20,747 nt of DNA, from positions 1-20,747 of the forward strand of contig JAFOYD010000041.1 in NCBI GenBank assembly GCA_017391545.1, written 5' to 3'. This document shows positions 13,331 to 20,747 of the stretch, one piece after another (within the stretch, counting starts at the first letter, position 1; every line of letters begins with the position of its first letter). This DNA is from Lachnospiraceae bacterium (GTDB taxonomy: Bacteria; Bacillota; Clostridia; Lachnospirales; Lachnospiraceae). The notes under the pieces were generated by a model, which was given only the letters and a program-made list of their open reading frames with translations, was not told the origin of the DNA and made no database searches. The translations under genes and the position numbers were made by a program.

Positions 13331-15103
13331 TTAGAAGCTTCTGAAACGGTCATAGCGTTCAAGTGCAATCTCCTCACCTGACTTGCCATTATACTTCTCC
13401 AGAAATTCCTTGATGTGCTCCTTCATATAACCTGCGATTGCCGCACTTGTCTTGTTGTCAGCACCACCAAACTCAGGAATAATGCGCTCGATCACACCAA
13501 GTCTCTTTAAATCCTGTGCTGTGATGTTCATGACCTCACTGGCCTCCTGCGCCCTGCTGGAATCCTTCCACAGAATTGACGCAAATCCCTCCGGTGAGAG
13601 AATGGAATACGTCGCGTTTTCCATCATCCATACTTCGTTTCCTACTGCTGTAGCAAGCGCACCACCGCTGCCGCCTTCTCCAATCAGAATACACAATACA
13701 GGAACCTTAAGTCCTGACATTTCAAGCAGGTTTCTGGCAATTGCCTCTCCCTGTCCACGCTCCTCTGCCTCAAGTCCGCAGAATGCACCGGATGTATTGA
13801 CAAAGCTTACGATCGGTCGGTTGAACTTTTCTGCCTGCTTCATCAGACGGAGTGCCTTTCTGTATCCTTCAGGTAATGGCATACCAAAGTTTCTCTCCTG
13901 GCATTCCTTAAAGTCCTTACCTTTTAAGTCAGCCACAACCGTTACCGGCTGTCCTTCGATAAATCCAATACCACCGATCAATGCCTTGTCATCGCTAAAG
14001 CCTCTGTCGCCATGGGCTTCCACAAATACATCAAAGATATGCTCCATATAATCTGTAGCAGACGGACGCTCTACCTGACGTACAGCCTTAACCTTCTCCC
14101 ATGCGCTGCGTGGTTTTGAGAACCATGACTGCTCTTTCAGTTCCTCACTAAGCTCCCAATGAGAATCCGTATTGAAATCAGCATATGTCTTTTTTCCTAC
14201 GCCCTGATGAGACTTGATCAGGAAATGAATCGTCTTTTTCAGATTTTCTCTCTTTACGATACCATCGACGAAACCATGCTCTACAAGGAATTCTGCCGTC
14301 TGGAATCCTTCCGGCAACTCCTGTCCGATTGTCTGTTTGATAACTCTGGGGCCTGCAAAACCAATCAGCGCTCCAGGCTCAGCCATGATCACATCACCGA
14401 GCATCGCAAAGCTTGCTGTCACACCACCGGTTGTCGGATCTGTCAGGATTGAGCAATATAAAAGTCCTGCATCACCATGCTTCTTGATGGCTGCCGATGT
14501 CTTTGCCATCTGCATCAATGATACGATACCCTCCTGCATTCTGGCTCCACCAGAGCAGCAGAACATAAATACAGGAAGTCTTAATTCTGTAGCACGCTCG
14601 ATTGCACGTGTAATCTTCTCTCCAACGACATGTCCCATACTTGCCATCATGAATCGGGAATCACATACGCCAAGCACAATGTCCTCACCAAAGACCTTGC
14701 ATCTGCCTACCGTAACTGCCTCATTCAGCCCTGTCTTTTCTCTTGCCGCAGCAAGCTTATCCTCGTATCCTTCATAGTTCAGAGGATTGCTCACTTCCAT
14801 ATCCTCGAACCAGGGTTCAAAGGTCTTGTAATCTGCCACCATACGAATACGGTTCTTGGTCTTTACCCTGAAATATGCACCACATTCATAGCACACATAC
14901 TTCTTCTTGACTACTTGATCCTTATCAACCATTTTGCCGCATTTCGGACACTTGATCAGATTTTTTTCTTCTGCTTTTTCAGTTTTTGGTGCTTCTGTTG
15001 TTTCCTGAACCGTTACCTCTTTATTTCTAAGCTTTTCTTCCAGCTTATTGTACAGATTTGCGGGAAATTTTCTTCCAGTCTTAATATACTGTGATTTATC
15101 CAT
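13331..15103 (-). CDS. accDA: Fused acetyl-CoA carboxylase carboxyltransferase, AccD-AccA
   Basis: This 590-residue protein joins both subunits of the carboxyltransferase that moves CO2 from biotin to acetyl-CoA to make malonyl-CoA. The AccD part comes first, with its zinc ribbon (C52, C55, C71, C74), CSGGARMQEG at about 183-192 and TDPTTGGVTASF at 221-232. The AccA part starts near residue 331 (PRSAWEKVKAVRQVERP) and carries HGDRGFSDDKA, NFGMPLPEGYRKALRLM, AEERGQGEAIARNL and GEGGSGGALA (475-484). AccA normally has about 320 residues; here the N-terminal helical region is lost or replaced. I start at the ATG at 15103, after GGAGG; an upstream in-frame ATG would overlap fabZ. Biotin carrier and biotin carboxylase genes are not in this operon. 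Confidence 0.95.
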   Translation of the reverse strand: MDKSQYIKTGRKFPANLYNKLEEKLRNKEVTVQETTEAPKTEKAEEKNLIKCPKCGKMVDKDQVVKKKYVCYECGAYFRVKTKNRIRMVADYKTFEPWFEDMEVSNPLNYEGYEDKLAAAREKTGLNEAVTVGRCKVFGEDIVLGVCDSRFMMASMGHVVGEKITRAIERATELRLPVFMFCCSGGARMQEGIVSLMQMAKTSAAIKKHGDAGLLYCSILTDPTTGGVTASFAMLGDVIMAEPGALIGFAGPRVIKQTIGQELPEGFQTAEFLVEHGFVDGIVKRENLKKTIHFLIKSHQGVGKKTYADFNTDSHWELSEELKEQSWFSKPRSAWEKVKAVRQVERPSATDYMEHIFDVFVEAHGDRGFSDDKALIGGIGFIEGQPVTVVADLKGKDFKECQERNFGMPLPEGYRKALRLMKQAEKFNRPIVSFVNTSGAFCGLEAEERGQGEAIARNLLEMSGLKVPVLCILIGEGGSGGALATAVGNEVWMMENATYSILSPEGFASILWKDSSRAQEASEVMNITAQDLKRLGVIERIIPEFGGADNKTSAAIAGYMKEHIKEFLEKYNGKSGEEIALERYDRFRSF

Positions 15104-15119
15104 GACTTTAAATCCTCCA

Positions 15120-15548
15120 TTACCCGATTGCAAATGTAAGCTCTGCCTTGCATACAACCTTTCCATCAACTGTTGCCGTAGCTTCTCCTACGCCGATAGG
15201 TCCTTTGATTTTGATAATCTTTGTCTCAAGCATCAGCACATCTCCAGGATGTACCTTCTGCTTGAAACGAGCCTTGTCAATGCCGACAAAATACGCTGTC
15301 TTGCCCTTCCAGTCAGGAAGTCCAAGTGTCGCTACCGCACCGACCTGTGCCAATGCTTCTATGATCAGAACGCCCGGCATTACAGGGTTTCCGGGAAAAT
15401 GTCCTGCAAAATAAGGCTCATTAAAGCTCACGCATTTTTTTCCTACTGCCCTGACTCCCTCTTCCAGCTCCTCGATCGTATCAATGAGCATAAAAGGATG
15501 TCTGTGCGGAATGATTTCCATGATTTCCTTTGCTGTATAAACTGACAT
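15120..15548 (-). CDS. fabZ: 3-hydroxyacyl-ACP dehydratase FabZ
   Basis: FabZ removes water from 3-hydroxyacyl-ACP to give trans-2-enoyl-ACP. The 142-residue hot-dog protein has the family start IIPHRHPFMLID and the active-site stretch AGHFPGNPVMPGVLIIEALAQ with catalytic H50 and E64. Length is normal. The ATG at 15548 follows AAGGTG by 6 nt; an in-frame GTG three codons upstream would overlap that ribosome site. It lies 35 bp after fabF and 16 bp before accDA. No FabA or FabM is present in the window, so the source of unsaturated chains is not shown here. Confidence 0.96.
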   Translation of the reverse strand: MSVYTAKEIMEIIPHRHPFMLIDTIEELEEGVRAVGKKCVSFNEPYFAGHFPGNPVMPGVLIIEALAQVGAVATLGLPDWKGKTAYFVGIDKARFKQKVHPGDVLMLETKIIKIKGPIGVGEATATVDGKVVCKAELTFAIG

Positions 15549-15583
15549 CTGTGTCACCTTTTCTTTCCAACGATTTCGTTTAA

Positions 15584-16819
15584 CTACTCTGTATACTTCT
15601 TAACTAAGATACTTGCATTGTGTCCGCCAAAGCCAAGTGAGTTACTGAGTGCGTATGTGAAGTCCTGGCTGCTGCTTTCCTTGCAGTAGTCAAGATCCAT
15701 CTCTTCCTCACATTCCTTAAGACCAACTGTCTGATGAATGTATCCCTCCTGAAGCTCTTTTACGCAGGTAACGAACTCAACTGCACCTGCGGCGCCCAGA
15801 AGATGTCCGACCATTGACTTGGTAGAGTTAATCTTGATATTCTTTGCATGATCGCCAAAGGCAAGCTTGATTGCTCTTGTCTCAAATAAGTCGTTGTGAT
15901 GTGTGCTAGTACCGTGTGCGTTGATGTATGTGATCTCTTCCGGAGCTGCTCCTGCATCCTTTACTGCATTCAACATTGCTGTGGCTGCACCTGCGCCATC
16001 CTCTGCAGGTGATGTGATATGATAAGCATCGGAAGAACAACCGTATCCTACAACCTCTGCATAGATCTTGGCGCCACGCGCCTTTGCATGCTCAAGCTCC
16101 TCAAGCACTACAATACCTGCGCCTTCGCCCATGACAAATCCGCTTCTGTCCTTGTCAAATGGGATTGAGCAACGTGTCGGATCCTCGCATGATGAAAGTG
16201 CTGTCAGTGCGGTAAATCCTGCGATACCGATCGGTGTAATAGAGCTCTCTGTACCACCTGCGATCATGATGTCTGCATCACCGTACTGAATGGTTCTAAA
16301 TGCTTCACCAATGGAATTTGTACCTGTTGCACAGGCTGTTACCACGTTAATGCTCTTGCCCTTGAGATTATATGCAATACTTACATTTCCTGCTGCCATG
16401 TTAGAGATCATCAGTGGTACTAAAAGAGGAGCTACCTTTGAAGGTCCTTTTTCCAGAAGTCTGATGTGTTCTTTCTCCATCGCCTGAAGGCTTCCGATAC
16501 CACTGCCGACTGCACATCCTGCTCTGTATGGATCTTCTTTTGTCATATCAAGACCTGCATCTTCGATTGCTTCCTTTGCTGCTGCAACAGCGAACTGGCA
16601 GAATGGCTCCATTCTGCGGGCAGCTTTCTTATCCATAAAATCAGCGGCATTAAAGTTCTTTACTTCTGCTGCCAGCTTAGCCTTATAGTCTGTCGTATCA
16701 AAGTAGGAGATTGGTCCGAAACCGATTTTTCCCTGCTTTACGCCATCCCAGAACGCATCAACACTGTTGCCTATCGGAGTGATGGCACCCATTCCAGTTA
16801 CTACTACTCTTTTCTTCAT
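15584..16819 (-). CDS. fabF: Beta-ketoacyl-ACP synthase II (FabF)
   Basis: FabF adds two carbons from malonyl-ACP to a growing acyl-ACP. The 411-residue protein begins with KRVVVTGMGAITPIG and has the Cys-His-His triad: C163 in TACATGTNSIGEA, H302 in NAHGTSTHHND and H339 in KSMVGHLLGAAGA, with K334 just before it. Length and all key residues are normal. It follows fabG by 26 bp in the operon. It is the only elongating condensing enzyme in this window, beside the starter enzyme FabH. The Shine-Dalgarno sequence before the ATG is weak, so it may rely on coupling to upstream translation. Confidence 0.97.
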   Translation of the reverse strand: MKKRVVVTGMGAITPIGNSVDAFWDGVKQGKIGFGPISYFDTTDYKAKLAAEVKNFNAADFMDKKAARRMEPFCQFAVAAAKEAIEDAGLDMTKEDPYRAGCAVGSGIGSLQAMEKEHIRLLEKGPSKVAPLLVPLMISNMAAGNVSIAYNLKGKSINVVTACATGTNSIGEAFRTIQYGDADIMIAGGTESSITPIGIAGFTALTALSSCEDPTRCSIPFDKDRSGFVMGEGAGIVVLEELEHAKARGAKIYAEVVGYGCSSDAYHITSPAEDGAGAATAMLNAVKDAGAAPEEITYINAHGTSTHHNDLFETRAIKLAFGDHAKNIKINSTKSMVGHLLGAAGAVEFVTCVKELQEGYIHQTVGLKECEEEMDLDYCKESSSQDFTYALSNSLGFGGHNASILVKKYTE

Positions 16820-16845
16820 ACTTCGTTACCATGCCTTTCTCTATT

Positions 16846-17586
16846 TTATATTGCCATACCACCATCTACACAGATAACCTGTCCGGTGATGTAGTTTGCG
16901 CTGTCTCCTGCCAGAAACATTACAAGATCAGCAATATCCTTTGTGTTTCCCATTTTTCCCATTGGAATCATGCCATTTAATTCTTTCTTTGCTTCCTCTG
17001 TCATGTTCTTTGTCATATCGGTATCGATAAAGCCCGGTGCAACTGCATTGACATTGATGCCGCGGCTTGCAAACTCTCTTGCCACACTCTTGGTCAGTCC
17101 GATCAGACCCGCCTTCGATGCAGAGTAGTTTGCCTGTCCTGCATTTCCAAGCACACCGCTCACAGATGAGATATTGATGATCTTACCGCCTCTCTGCTTG
17201 ATAAAGCTGCGTGAGAGATGTCTGATCATGTTAAATGCACCCTTTAAGTTCGTGTCGAGAACTGCATCATAATCTTCCTCTGACATGCGCATGATCAGAT
17301 TATCTCTGGTAACACCCGCATTGTTGACAAGGATGTCAACCTTTTTGTACTTTGCAAGAACCTGCTTTACAAACTCCTCGCTGGCTGCAAAATCAGATAC
17401 ATTACACTGCATTGCTTCGGCGCTGCCGCCATTTTTCTCGATCTCTGCCACGACTTCATCAGCGCTTGCCTTCGAACCGTTGTAGTTTACAATCACTGTG
17501 GCACCATTTTTAGCCAGTGTGAGTGCGATCTCCCTGCCGATGCCTCTGCCTGCTCCTGTTACGAGCGCGATTTTTCCTGTTAACAT
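16846..17586 (-). CDS. fabG: 3-oxoacyl-ACP reductase FabG
   Basis: FabG is the NADPH-dependent short-chain dehydrogenase that reduces 3-oxoacyl-ACP to 3-hydroxyacyl-ACP. The 246-residue protein has the Rossmann motif TGAGRGIG at 10-17, the NNAG motif at 88-91, and the catalytic set N113, S141, Y154 and K158 (ANYSASKAG). The C-terminal ITGQVICVDGGMAI is typical. It sits between fabD (26 bp) and fabF (26 bp), which makes the FabG role much more likely than another reductase of this large family. Confidence 0.96.
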   Translation of the reverse strand: MLTGKIALVTGAGRGIGREIALTLAKNGATVIVNYNGSKASADEVVAEIEKNGGSAEAMQCNVSDFAASEEFVKQVLAKYKKVDILVNNAGVTRDNLIMRMSEEDYDAVLDTNLKGAFNMIRHLSRSFIKQRGGKIINISSVSGVLGNAGQANYSASKAGLIGLTKSVAREFASRGINVNAVAPGFIDTDMTKNMTEEAKKELNGMIPMGKMGNTKDIADLVMFLAGDSANYITGQVICVDGGMAI

Positions 17587-17612
17587 ACAATACCCTTACC
17601 TTTCCTTAGTTT

Positions 17613-18533
17613 TTATGCTAATTCAGCCAAAACCTTATCCAAATCTGCAAGTTTATCAATGTTCATGCACTTTACGTCTTTATTGATCTTTCTCATAAAT
17701 CCGCTCAATGTCTTGCCTGGTCCGATTTCAATAAAGGTGTCAACGCCGTTTGCGATCATTTTCTCGATTGTCTGCTGCCAGCATACGGAATTGGATACCT
17801 GATTCTTTAACAATGTCTTGATTGGTGCTGCCTCTGTGACATCAAGTGCATTTACATTTGTGATATATGGTATGGAAGGATCTCTAAGCTCAACGCCCAT
17901 CAGCTCCTGCTCAAGCTTCTCGCCTGCACCCTTTAACAGTGCTGAATGGAATGGTCCGCTTACCTTAAGTGGTACGCAGCGCTTTGCGCCTGCTGCTGCA
18001 AGTGCCTCTGCTGCTGCTGCAACTGCCTTTTCCTCACCTGTGATTACGATCTGTCCCGGACAGTTGTAGTTTGCAATTGTCACAATACCTTCTGTCTGGT
18101 CACAGACTTCTTTGATTTTTTCTGTATCAAGTCCGAGAACCGCTGTCATGGCTCCTCCTACAGGATAAGCTTCCTGCATGAAAATACCACGCTTTCTGAT
18201 AATATAGAATAAATCCTTTAAGTCCATAACATCTGCTGCTGCAAGTGCGCCATACTCGCCAAGGCTTAAGCCTGCTGTTATATCAGCCTTTACACCCTTT
18301 GACTCAAGTACCTTGAGGATTGCCACCTCTGTGGCAAGCATTGCAATCTGTGTGTACTCTGTGATGTTCAGTTTGTCATTTTCAGTGAAGCAAAGCTCCT
18401 CCATGTCAAGTCCTGACACTTCGCCGGCAAGCTTGTATACTTCCTTTGCTTCCTCGTATGTATCATAAAAGTCCTTTCCCATGCCCACATACTGTGAACC
18501 CTGTCCTGGGAAAATAAATGCTGTCTTGCTCAT
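17613..18533 (-). CDS. fabD: Malonyl-CoA:ACP transacylase FabD
   Basis: FabD moves malonate from CoA to the ACP phosphopantetheine, supplying the extender unit for FabH and FabF. The 306-residue protein opens with IFPGQGSQYVGMGKDF (Q11 near the active site), has the nucleophile S90 in GLSLGEYGAL and the catalytic H196 in GPFHSALL. Length is normal. The ATG may be coupled to the stop codon of a possible 33-codon frame (ATGA overlap); GGTGA lies 7 nt upstream. It follows fabK after a 102-bp gap, longer than other gaps in the operon. Confidence 0.97.
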   Translation of the reverse strand: MSKTAFIFPGQGSQYVGMGKDFYDTYEEAKEVYKLAGEVSGLDMEELCFTENDKLNITEYTQIAMLATEVAILKVLESKGVKADITAGLSLGEYGALAAADVMDLKDLFYIIRKRGIFMQEAYPVGGAMTAVLGLDTEKIKEVCDQTEGIVTIANYNCPGQIVITGEEKAVAAAAEALAAAGAKRCVPLKVSGPFHSALLKGAGEKLEQELMGVELRDPSIPYITNVNALDVTEAAPIKTLLKNQVSNSVCWQQTIEKMIANGVDTFIEIGPGKTLSGFMRKINKDVKCMNIDKLADLDKVLAELA

Positions 18534-18631
18534 TGATATTCACCATATCCTTCCAAAAAAACACAATTCTTATCTTCATAATGAAGGCAGCAAGCTCCGA
18601 CATGCATCTCTTGTCTGTCGCCTGCTGCCAT
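18530..18631 (-). CDS. Possible 33-residue cysteine-containing protein between fabK and fabD
   Basis: An ATG at 18631, 4 nt after the fabK stop codon, opens a 33-codon frame (MAAGDRQEMHVGACCLHYED, then KNCVFLEGYGEYQ) whose TGA overlaps the fabD ATG as ATGA. No ribosome site precedes it, so translation would depend on reinitiation after fabK. It has three cysteines (C14, C15, C23) and two histidines. The frame spans almost the whole intergenic gap, which is suggestive, but length is short and chance is possible. It matches no family I know. Confidence 0.25.
   Translation of the reverse strand: MAAGDRQEMHVGACCLHYEDKNCVFLEGYGEYQ
18586..18629 (-). promoter_or_regulatory. Hairpin in the fabK-fabD intergenic region
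   Basis: An outer 7-bp stem (GGCAGCA with TGCTGCC, 18586-18592 and 18623-18629) and an inner 5-bp stem (CGACA with TGTCG, 18598-18602 and 18616-18620) can form a long hairpin in the operon mRNA. No uridine run follows, so it is more likely an mRNA processing or stabilising element than a terminator. It could adjust acpP-fabK expression relative to the distal genes. Confidence 0.4.
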
Positions 18632-18635
18632 ATGT

Positions 18636-19565
18636 TTAAAATGTCTTGTTCAGGAGCGCTGTACCCTGCTCCATGATTTCTGATATAATTTCCTTACATG
18701 ACTGTTCCTTCTTGACAAGTCCTGCAATCTGACCTGCCATGATGGTACCGTTCACCACGTCACCCTCAACAACAGCCTTTCTCAGTGAACCAAGTGTAAG
18801 CTTTTCAAGCTCCATGAAATCTGCGCCTTCTTTTTCAAGTTTCAGATATTCCTTGGTCATCTTATTGCGGATACTTCTGACAGGATGTCCTGTTGACATA
18901 CCTGTAACTGCTGAATCGATATCCTTTGCCTTGATCAGCATTGCCTTGTAGTTCTCATGCACGATGGACTCTGTAGCTACGACGAAGCGTGTACCGATCT
19001 GTACTGCCTCTGCGCCAAGCATGAATGCTGCTGCAAAACCTCTGCCATCTGCGATACCACCTGCGGCAATGACCGGAATGTTCACTGCATCAACGACCTG
19101 TGGCACCAATGCCATCGTTGTGGTAGAACCGATGTGTCCGCCGCTCTCCATTCCTTCTGCGACAACAGCGTCTGCGCCGCCTCTCTCCATAAGCTTCGCC
19201 ATGGCAACACTGGCAACGACCGGAATCACCTTTACGCCTGCTGCCTTCCACATTTCCATGTACTTTGCCGGATTTCCTGCTCCGGTCGTAACGACCTTCA
19301 CACCCTCATCCACAATCACCTGTGCGATCGCGTCTGCTTCCGGATTCATCAGCATGAGATTTACGCCAAACGGCTTATCTGTAACTTCCTTTACCTTCTG
19401 AATCTGCTCTCTGACAAACTCAGCGGGTGCACCGCCGGCACCAATAATTCCCAAGCCTCCTGCTTCTGACACAGCTGCTGCAAGATTGTGCTCAGCAACC
19501 CATGCCATACCACCCTGGATGACCGGATATTCAATTCCTAAGATTTCTGTAATTCTTGTTTTCAT
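18636..19565 (-). CDS. fabK: Enoyl-ACP reductase II FabK
   Basis: FabK is the FMN-dependent, NAD(P)H-using enoyl-ACP reductase that completes each elongation cycle, and replaces FabI in many Firmicutes. The 309-residue protein shows IEYPVIQGGMAWVAEHNLAA at the N-terminus, GVNLMLM, TTGAGNP, the catalytic H144 in GMESGGHIG, and the flavin phosphate-binding VIAAGGIADGRG and GAEAVQIGTRF. H144 has the same number as the catalytic histidine of pneumococcal FabK. The ribosome site AGGAG lies 5 nt before the ATG. It is second in the operon, 36 bp after acpP. Confidence 0.95.
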   Translation of the reverse strand: MKTRITEILGIEYPVIQGGMAWVAEHNLAAAVSEAGGLGIIGAGGAPAEFVREQIQKVKEVTDKPFGVNLMLMNPEADAIAQVIVDEGVKVVTTGAGNPAKYMEMWKAAGVKVIPVVASVAMAKLMERGGADAVVAEGMESGGHIGSTTTMALVPQVVDAVNIPVIAAGGIADGRGFAAAFMLGAEAVQIGTRFVVATESIVHENYKAMLIKAKDIDSAVTGMSTGHPVRSIRNKMTKEYLKLEKEGADFMELEKLTLGSLRKAVVEGDVVNGTIMAGQIAGLVKKEQSCKEIISEIMEQGTALLNKTF

Positions 19566-19601
19566 ACAAGCTCCTGTTTCACAATATCAATCCGGTGTAA
19601 A

Positions 19602-19835
19602 TTAAGCCTCTACACCCTTGTTCTTCATATACTCAATAACAGAACCAACTGTTGTGATCTTCTCTAAATCCTCAGAAGGAATCTCTACGCCATACTCCTC
19701 CTCAAATGCCATAACAAGCTCGAATAAATCAAGTGAGTCTGCCTCTAAATCCTCTTTGAAACGTGTCTCCTCTGTGATCTCTACGCCCTCAACATTTAAC
19801 TGCTCCTCGATGATTTCCTTTACTCTTTCTAACAT
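19602..19835 (-). CDS. acpP: Acyl carrier protein
   Basis: ACP carries the growing acyl chain on a phosphopantetheine arm. The 77-residue acidic protein has the attachment site S34 in EADSLDLFELV and the usual four-helix pattern, ending in TVGSVIEYMKNKG. The ribosome site AAGGAAGG lies about 8 nt before the ATG. It is the first gene of the operon, directly behind the promoter and the tandem FabT boxes, so it should be the most highly expressed member and the one most directly controlled. Confidence 0.97.
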   Translation of the reverse strand: MLERVKEIIEEQLNVEGVEITEETRFKEDLEADSLDLFELVMAFEEEYGVEIPSEDLEKITTVGSVIEYMKNKGVEA

Positions 19836-19917
19836 AGTGTTTTCCTTCCTTTCAATTGGATAAATTTTTTAATAAATTTCGTGTTTATCTTCAATACCAT
19901 TAATAGTCAGTCAATTT

Positions 19918-19965
19918 ATTTTGATTATCAAATTATTTGACTCTCAAATATTTTGACTGTCAAAG
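19918..19965. promoter_or_regulatory. Three tandem FabT-type operators upstream of acpP
   Basis: Three 13-bp sites, TTTGATTATCAAA (19920-19932), TTTGACTCTCAAA (19936-19948) and TTTGACTGTCAAA (19952-19964), are spaced exactly 16 bp apart. Each is a palindrome with TTTGA / TCAAA arms, the form known for FabT boxes in streptococci and lactococci. A weaker half-site (GTCAAT near 19910) may extend the array. They lie downstream of the best promoter prediction, or around a second start within the array. The likely ligand is the MarR protein encoded at 10776-11252; that link is inferred. Confidence 0.85.
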
Positions 19966-19979
19966 TATTTACGTGAAAC

Positions 19980-20008
19980 AGCATATACCCAAGCCAGCCA
20001 CTTGTCAA
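19980..20008 (-). promoter_or_regulatory. Promoter of the fatty-acid operon
   Basis: On the minus strand TTGACA (20003-20008) and TATGCT (19980-19985) are separated by 17 bp, with a predicted start near 19973. The three FabT boxes then cover about the first 10-55 transcribed bases, where bound repressor would block polymerase. TTGACA and TTGAGA inside boxes 3 and 2 are possible alternative -35 elements but lack good -10 partners. Confidence 0.55.
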
Positions 20009-20062
20009 CACTTTTTTTACTTTTTATTTTCTGTTTATAATTTGTTAGTGGCAACTGTCTTA

Positions 20063-20747
20063 TTATGTTAATAGCCTCCGATACAAATGATCAATGCCGA
20101 CTGCCCCCAATGGTGCGGTGATCAGTATGGATAACACGGCGACGGTCAGCACAAGCTGTCCGCAGGGCAATCCCATGGTGAGAGGAATCGCTCCGATGGC
20201 AGCCTGTACGGTCGCTTTTGGCACATATGCCACCATGCAAAATAGCCTCTCTTTCAGTGACAGATTCGTCTTGATCAACGATATTGCAACACCAGACATT
20301 CGAAATACAATTGCTCCGAGTACCAGCAATACCGCATTGATTCCGGCAGCTGCGGCGTACTTTAAATCCACCGTCGCACCTACCAGCACGAACAGAAATA
20401 CTTCAGCTGCCACCCAGAGTTTGTTGTATTTACCTGAAAGTCTCTTTGCCAGGATTTCATATTTTCTCTTAATTACGATTCCAAGGCTCATAATCGCAAT
20501 CAAGCCTGAAAAAGGAACAACCCCTTCCAAACGATTCTGAAGCTCAATTAACAAAAAGGACAAACTCAGTATAATCAGCAGCTTGATCGAATCCCTCATA
20601 TGAAACATTTTGAAAAACTGAATCAACAGCAATCCCACAATCGCCCCTGCTACGATTCCCAGTACAATTGAGACAGGAATCTGCAAAAAGCTGGCTGCGG
20701 ACAGTGTGCCTGTTGATGCCAGCGATGTAAATGCCGTAAAAAGAACA
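20063..20747 (-). CDS. Cation/proton antiporter, C-terminal part (runs off the window)
   Basis: The reading frame is open from the right edge (20747) to a stop at 20063, about 228 residues; the gene start lies outside the window. Repeated hydrophobic segments and the motifs AEVFLFVLVGATVDLKYA and PKATVQAAIGAIPL are typical of the sodium/proton exchanger (CPA) domain, in which paired acidic residues move cations against protons across the membrane. No cytoplasmic TrkA-N domain follows, so it is the short NhaP/CPA type. About 55 bp separate its stop codon from the -35 box of the fab promoter, and I see no clear terminator, so some read-through into the fab operon is possible. Confidence 0.85.
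   Translation of the reverse strand, partial: VLFTAFTSLASTGTLSAASFLQIPVSIVLGIVAGAIVGLLLIQFFKMFHMRDSIKLLIILSLSFLLIELQNRLEGVVPFSGLIAIMSLGIVIKRKYEILAKRLSGKYNKLWVAAEVFLFVLVGATVDLKYAAAAGINAVLLVLGAIVFRMSGVAISLIKTNLSLKERLFCMVAYVPKATVQAAIGAIPLTMGLPCGQLVLTVAVLSILITAPLGAVGIDHLYRRLLT

Noticed and set aside
13452..14051. Long plus-strand open frame opposite accDA
   Set aside because: It mirrors the codon pattern of the real minus-strand gene, is rich in Ser/Pro and has no ribosome site.
18957..19469. 170-codon Cys/His-rich open frame opposite fabK
   Set aside because: The Cys and His content comes from reading the complement of common Ala/Gly codons of fabK; no start signal or family match.

Overview
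The window looks like chromosomal DNA of a low- to moderate-GC Gram-positive bacterium of the Clostridia, most likely a Lachnospiraceae member (Roseburia / Agathobacter / Eubacterium-like). This rests on the order and type of the fatty-acid genes (FabK instead of FabI, a FabT-type MarR regulator), the clostridial Shine-Dalgarno signals, an orphan cheD that suggests a motile host, and the style of the lipoprotein M13 peptidase. The assignment is inference; no rRNA or tRNA gene is present to confirm it.

Layout. Positions 1-746 are AT-rich and without a credible gene, but carry three short phased repeat arrays (11-bp, about 12-bp and 10-bp periods) that look like recombinase or excisionase binding sites at the end of an integrative element. 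Positions 747-5814 (minus strand) hold a probable operon transcribed in the order M13 lipoprotein peptidase, secreted SH3 protein, HD-domain (ppGpp hydrolase-like) protein, RlmI-like rRNA methyltransferase. Positions 5974-9778 are a set of single genes: a membrane-anchored glycerophosphodiester phosphodiesterase, a candidate non-coding transcript with its own promoter and terminator, a solitary YefM/Phd-like antitoxin, a PAP2-family membrane phosphatase and a PHP-domain phosphoesterase. Positions 9846-10595 (minus) hold a 65-residue acidic protein and cheD.

Positions 10776-19835 (minus) are a complete-looking type II fatty-acid synthesis operon, transcribed acpP, fabK, fabD, fabG, fabF, fabZ, accD-accA (fused), a second FabK/nitronate-monooxygenase-like flavoprotein, fabH, and a FabT-like MarR regulator as last gene. 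Malonyl-CoA made by the carboxylase is loaded on ACP by FabD; FabH starts chains, FabF extends them, and FabG, FabZ and FabK reduce, dehydrate and reduce again. Three tandem FabT-type palindromes lie upstream of acpP, so the last gene of the operon very likely controls the first promoter. The biotin carboxylase (accC) and biotin carrier (accB) genes, often found around fabZ in related operons, are absent. Positions 20063-20747 hold the 3' part of a cation/proton antiporter gene that runs off the right edge.

The most interesting points are the phased repeat arrays at 478-662, the tandem FabT operator with a regulator encoded about 9 kb downstream in the same operon, the accD-accA fusion without accB/accC, the cysteine-bearing second FabK homologue, a possible 33-codon gene and hairpin between fabK and fabD, a 14-codon leader reading frame overlapping the rlmI start, and the roughly 285-nt orphan transcript at 6979-7263. 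No wholly new system is evident; these are candidate regulatory and structural oddities.
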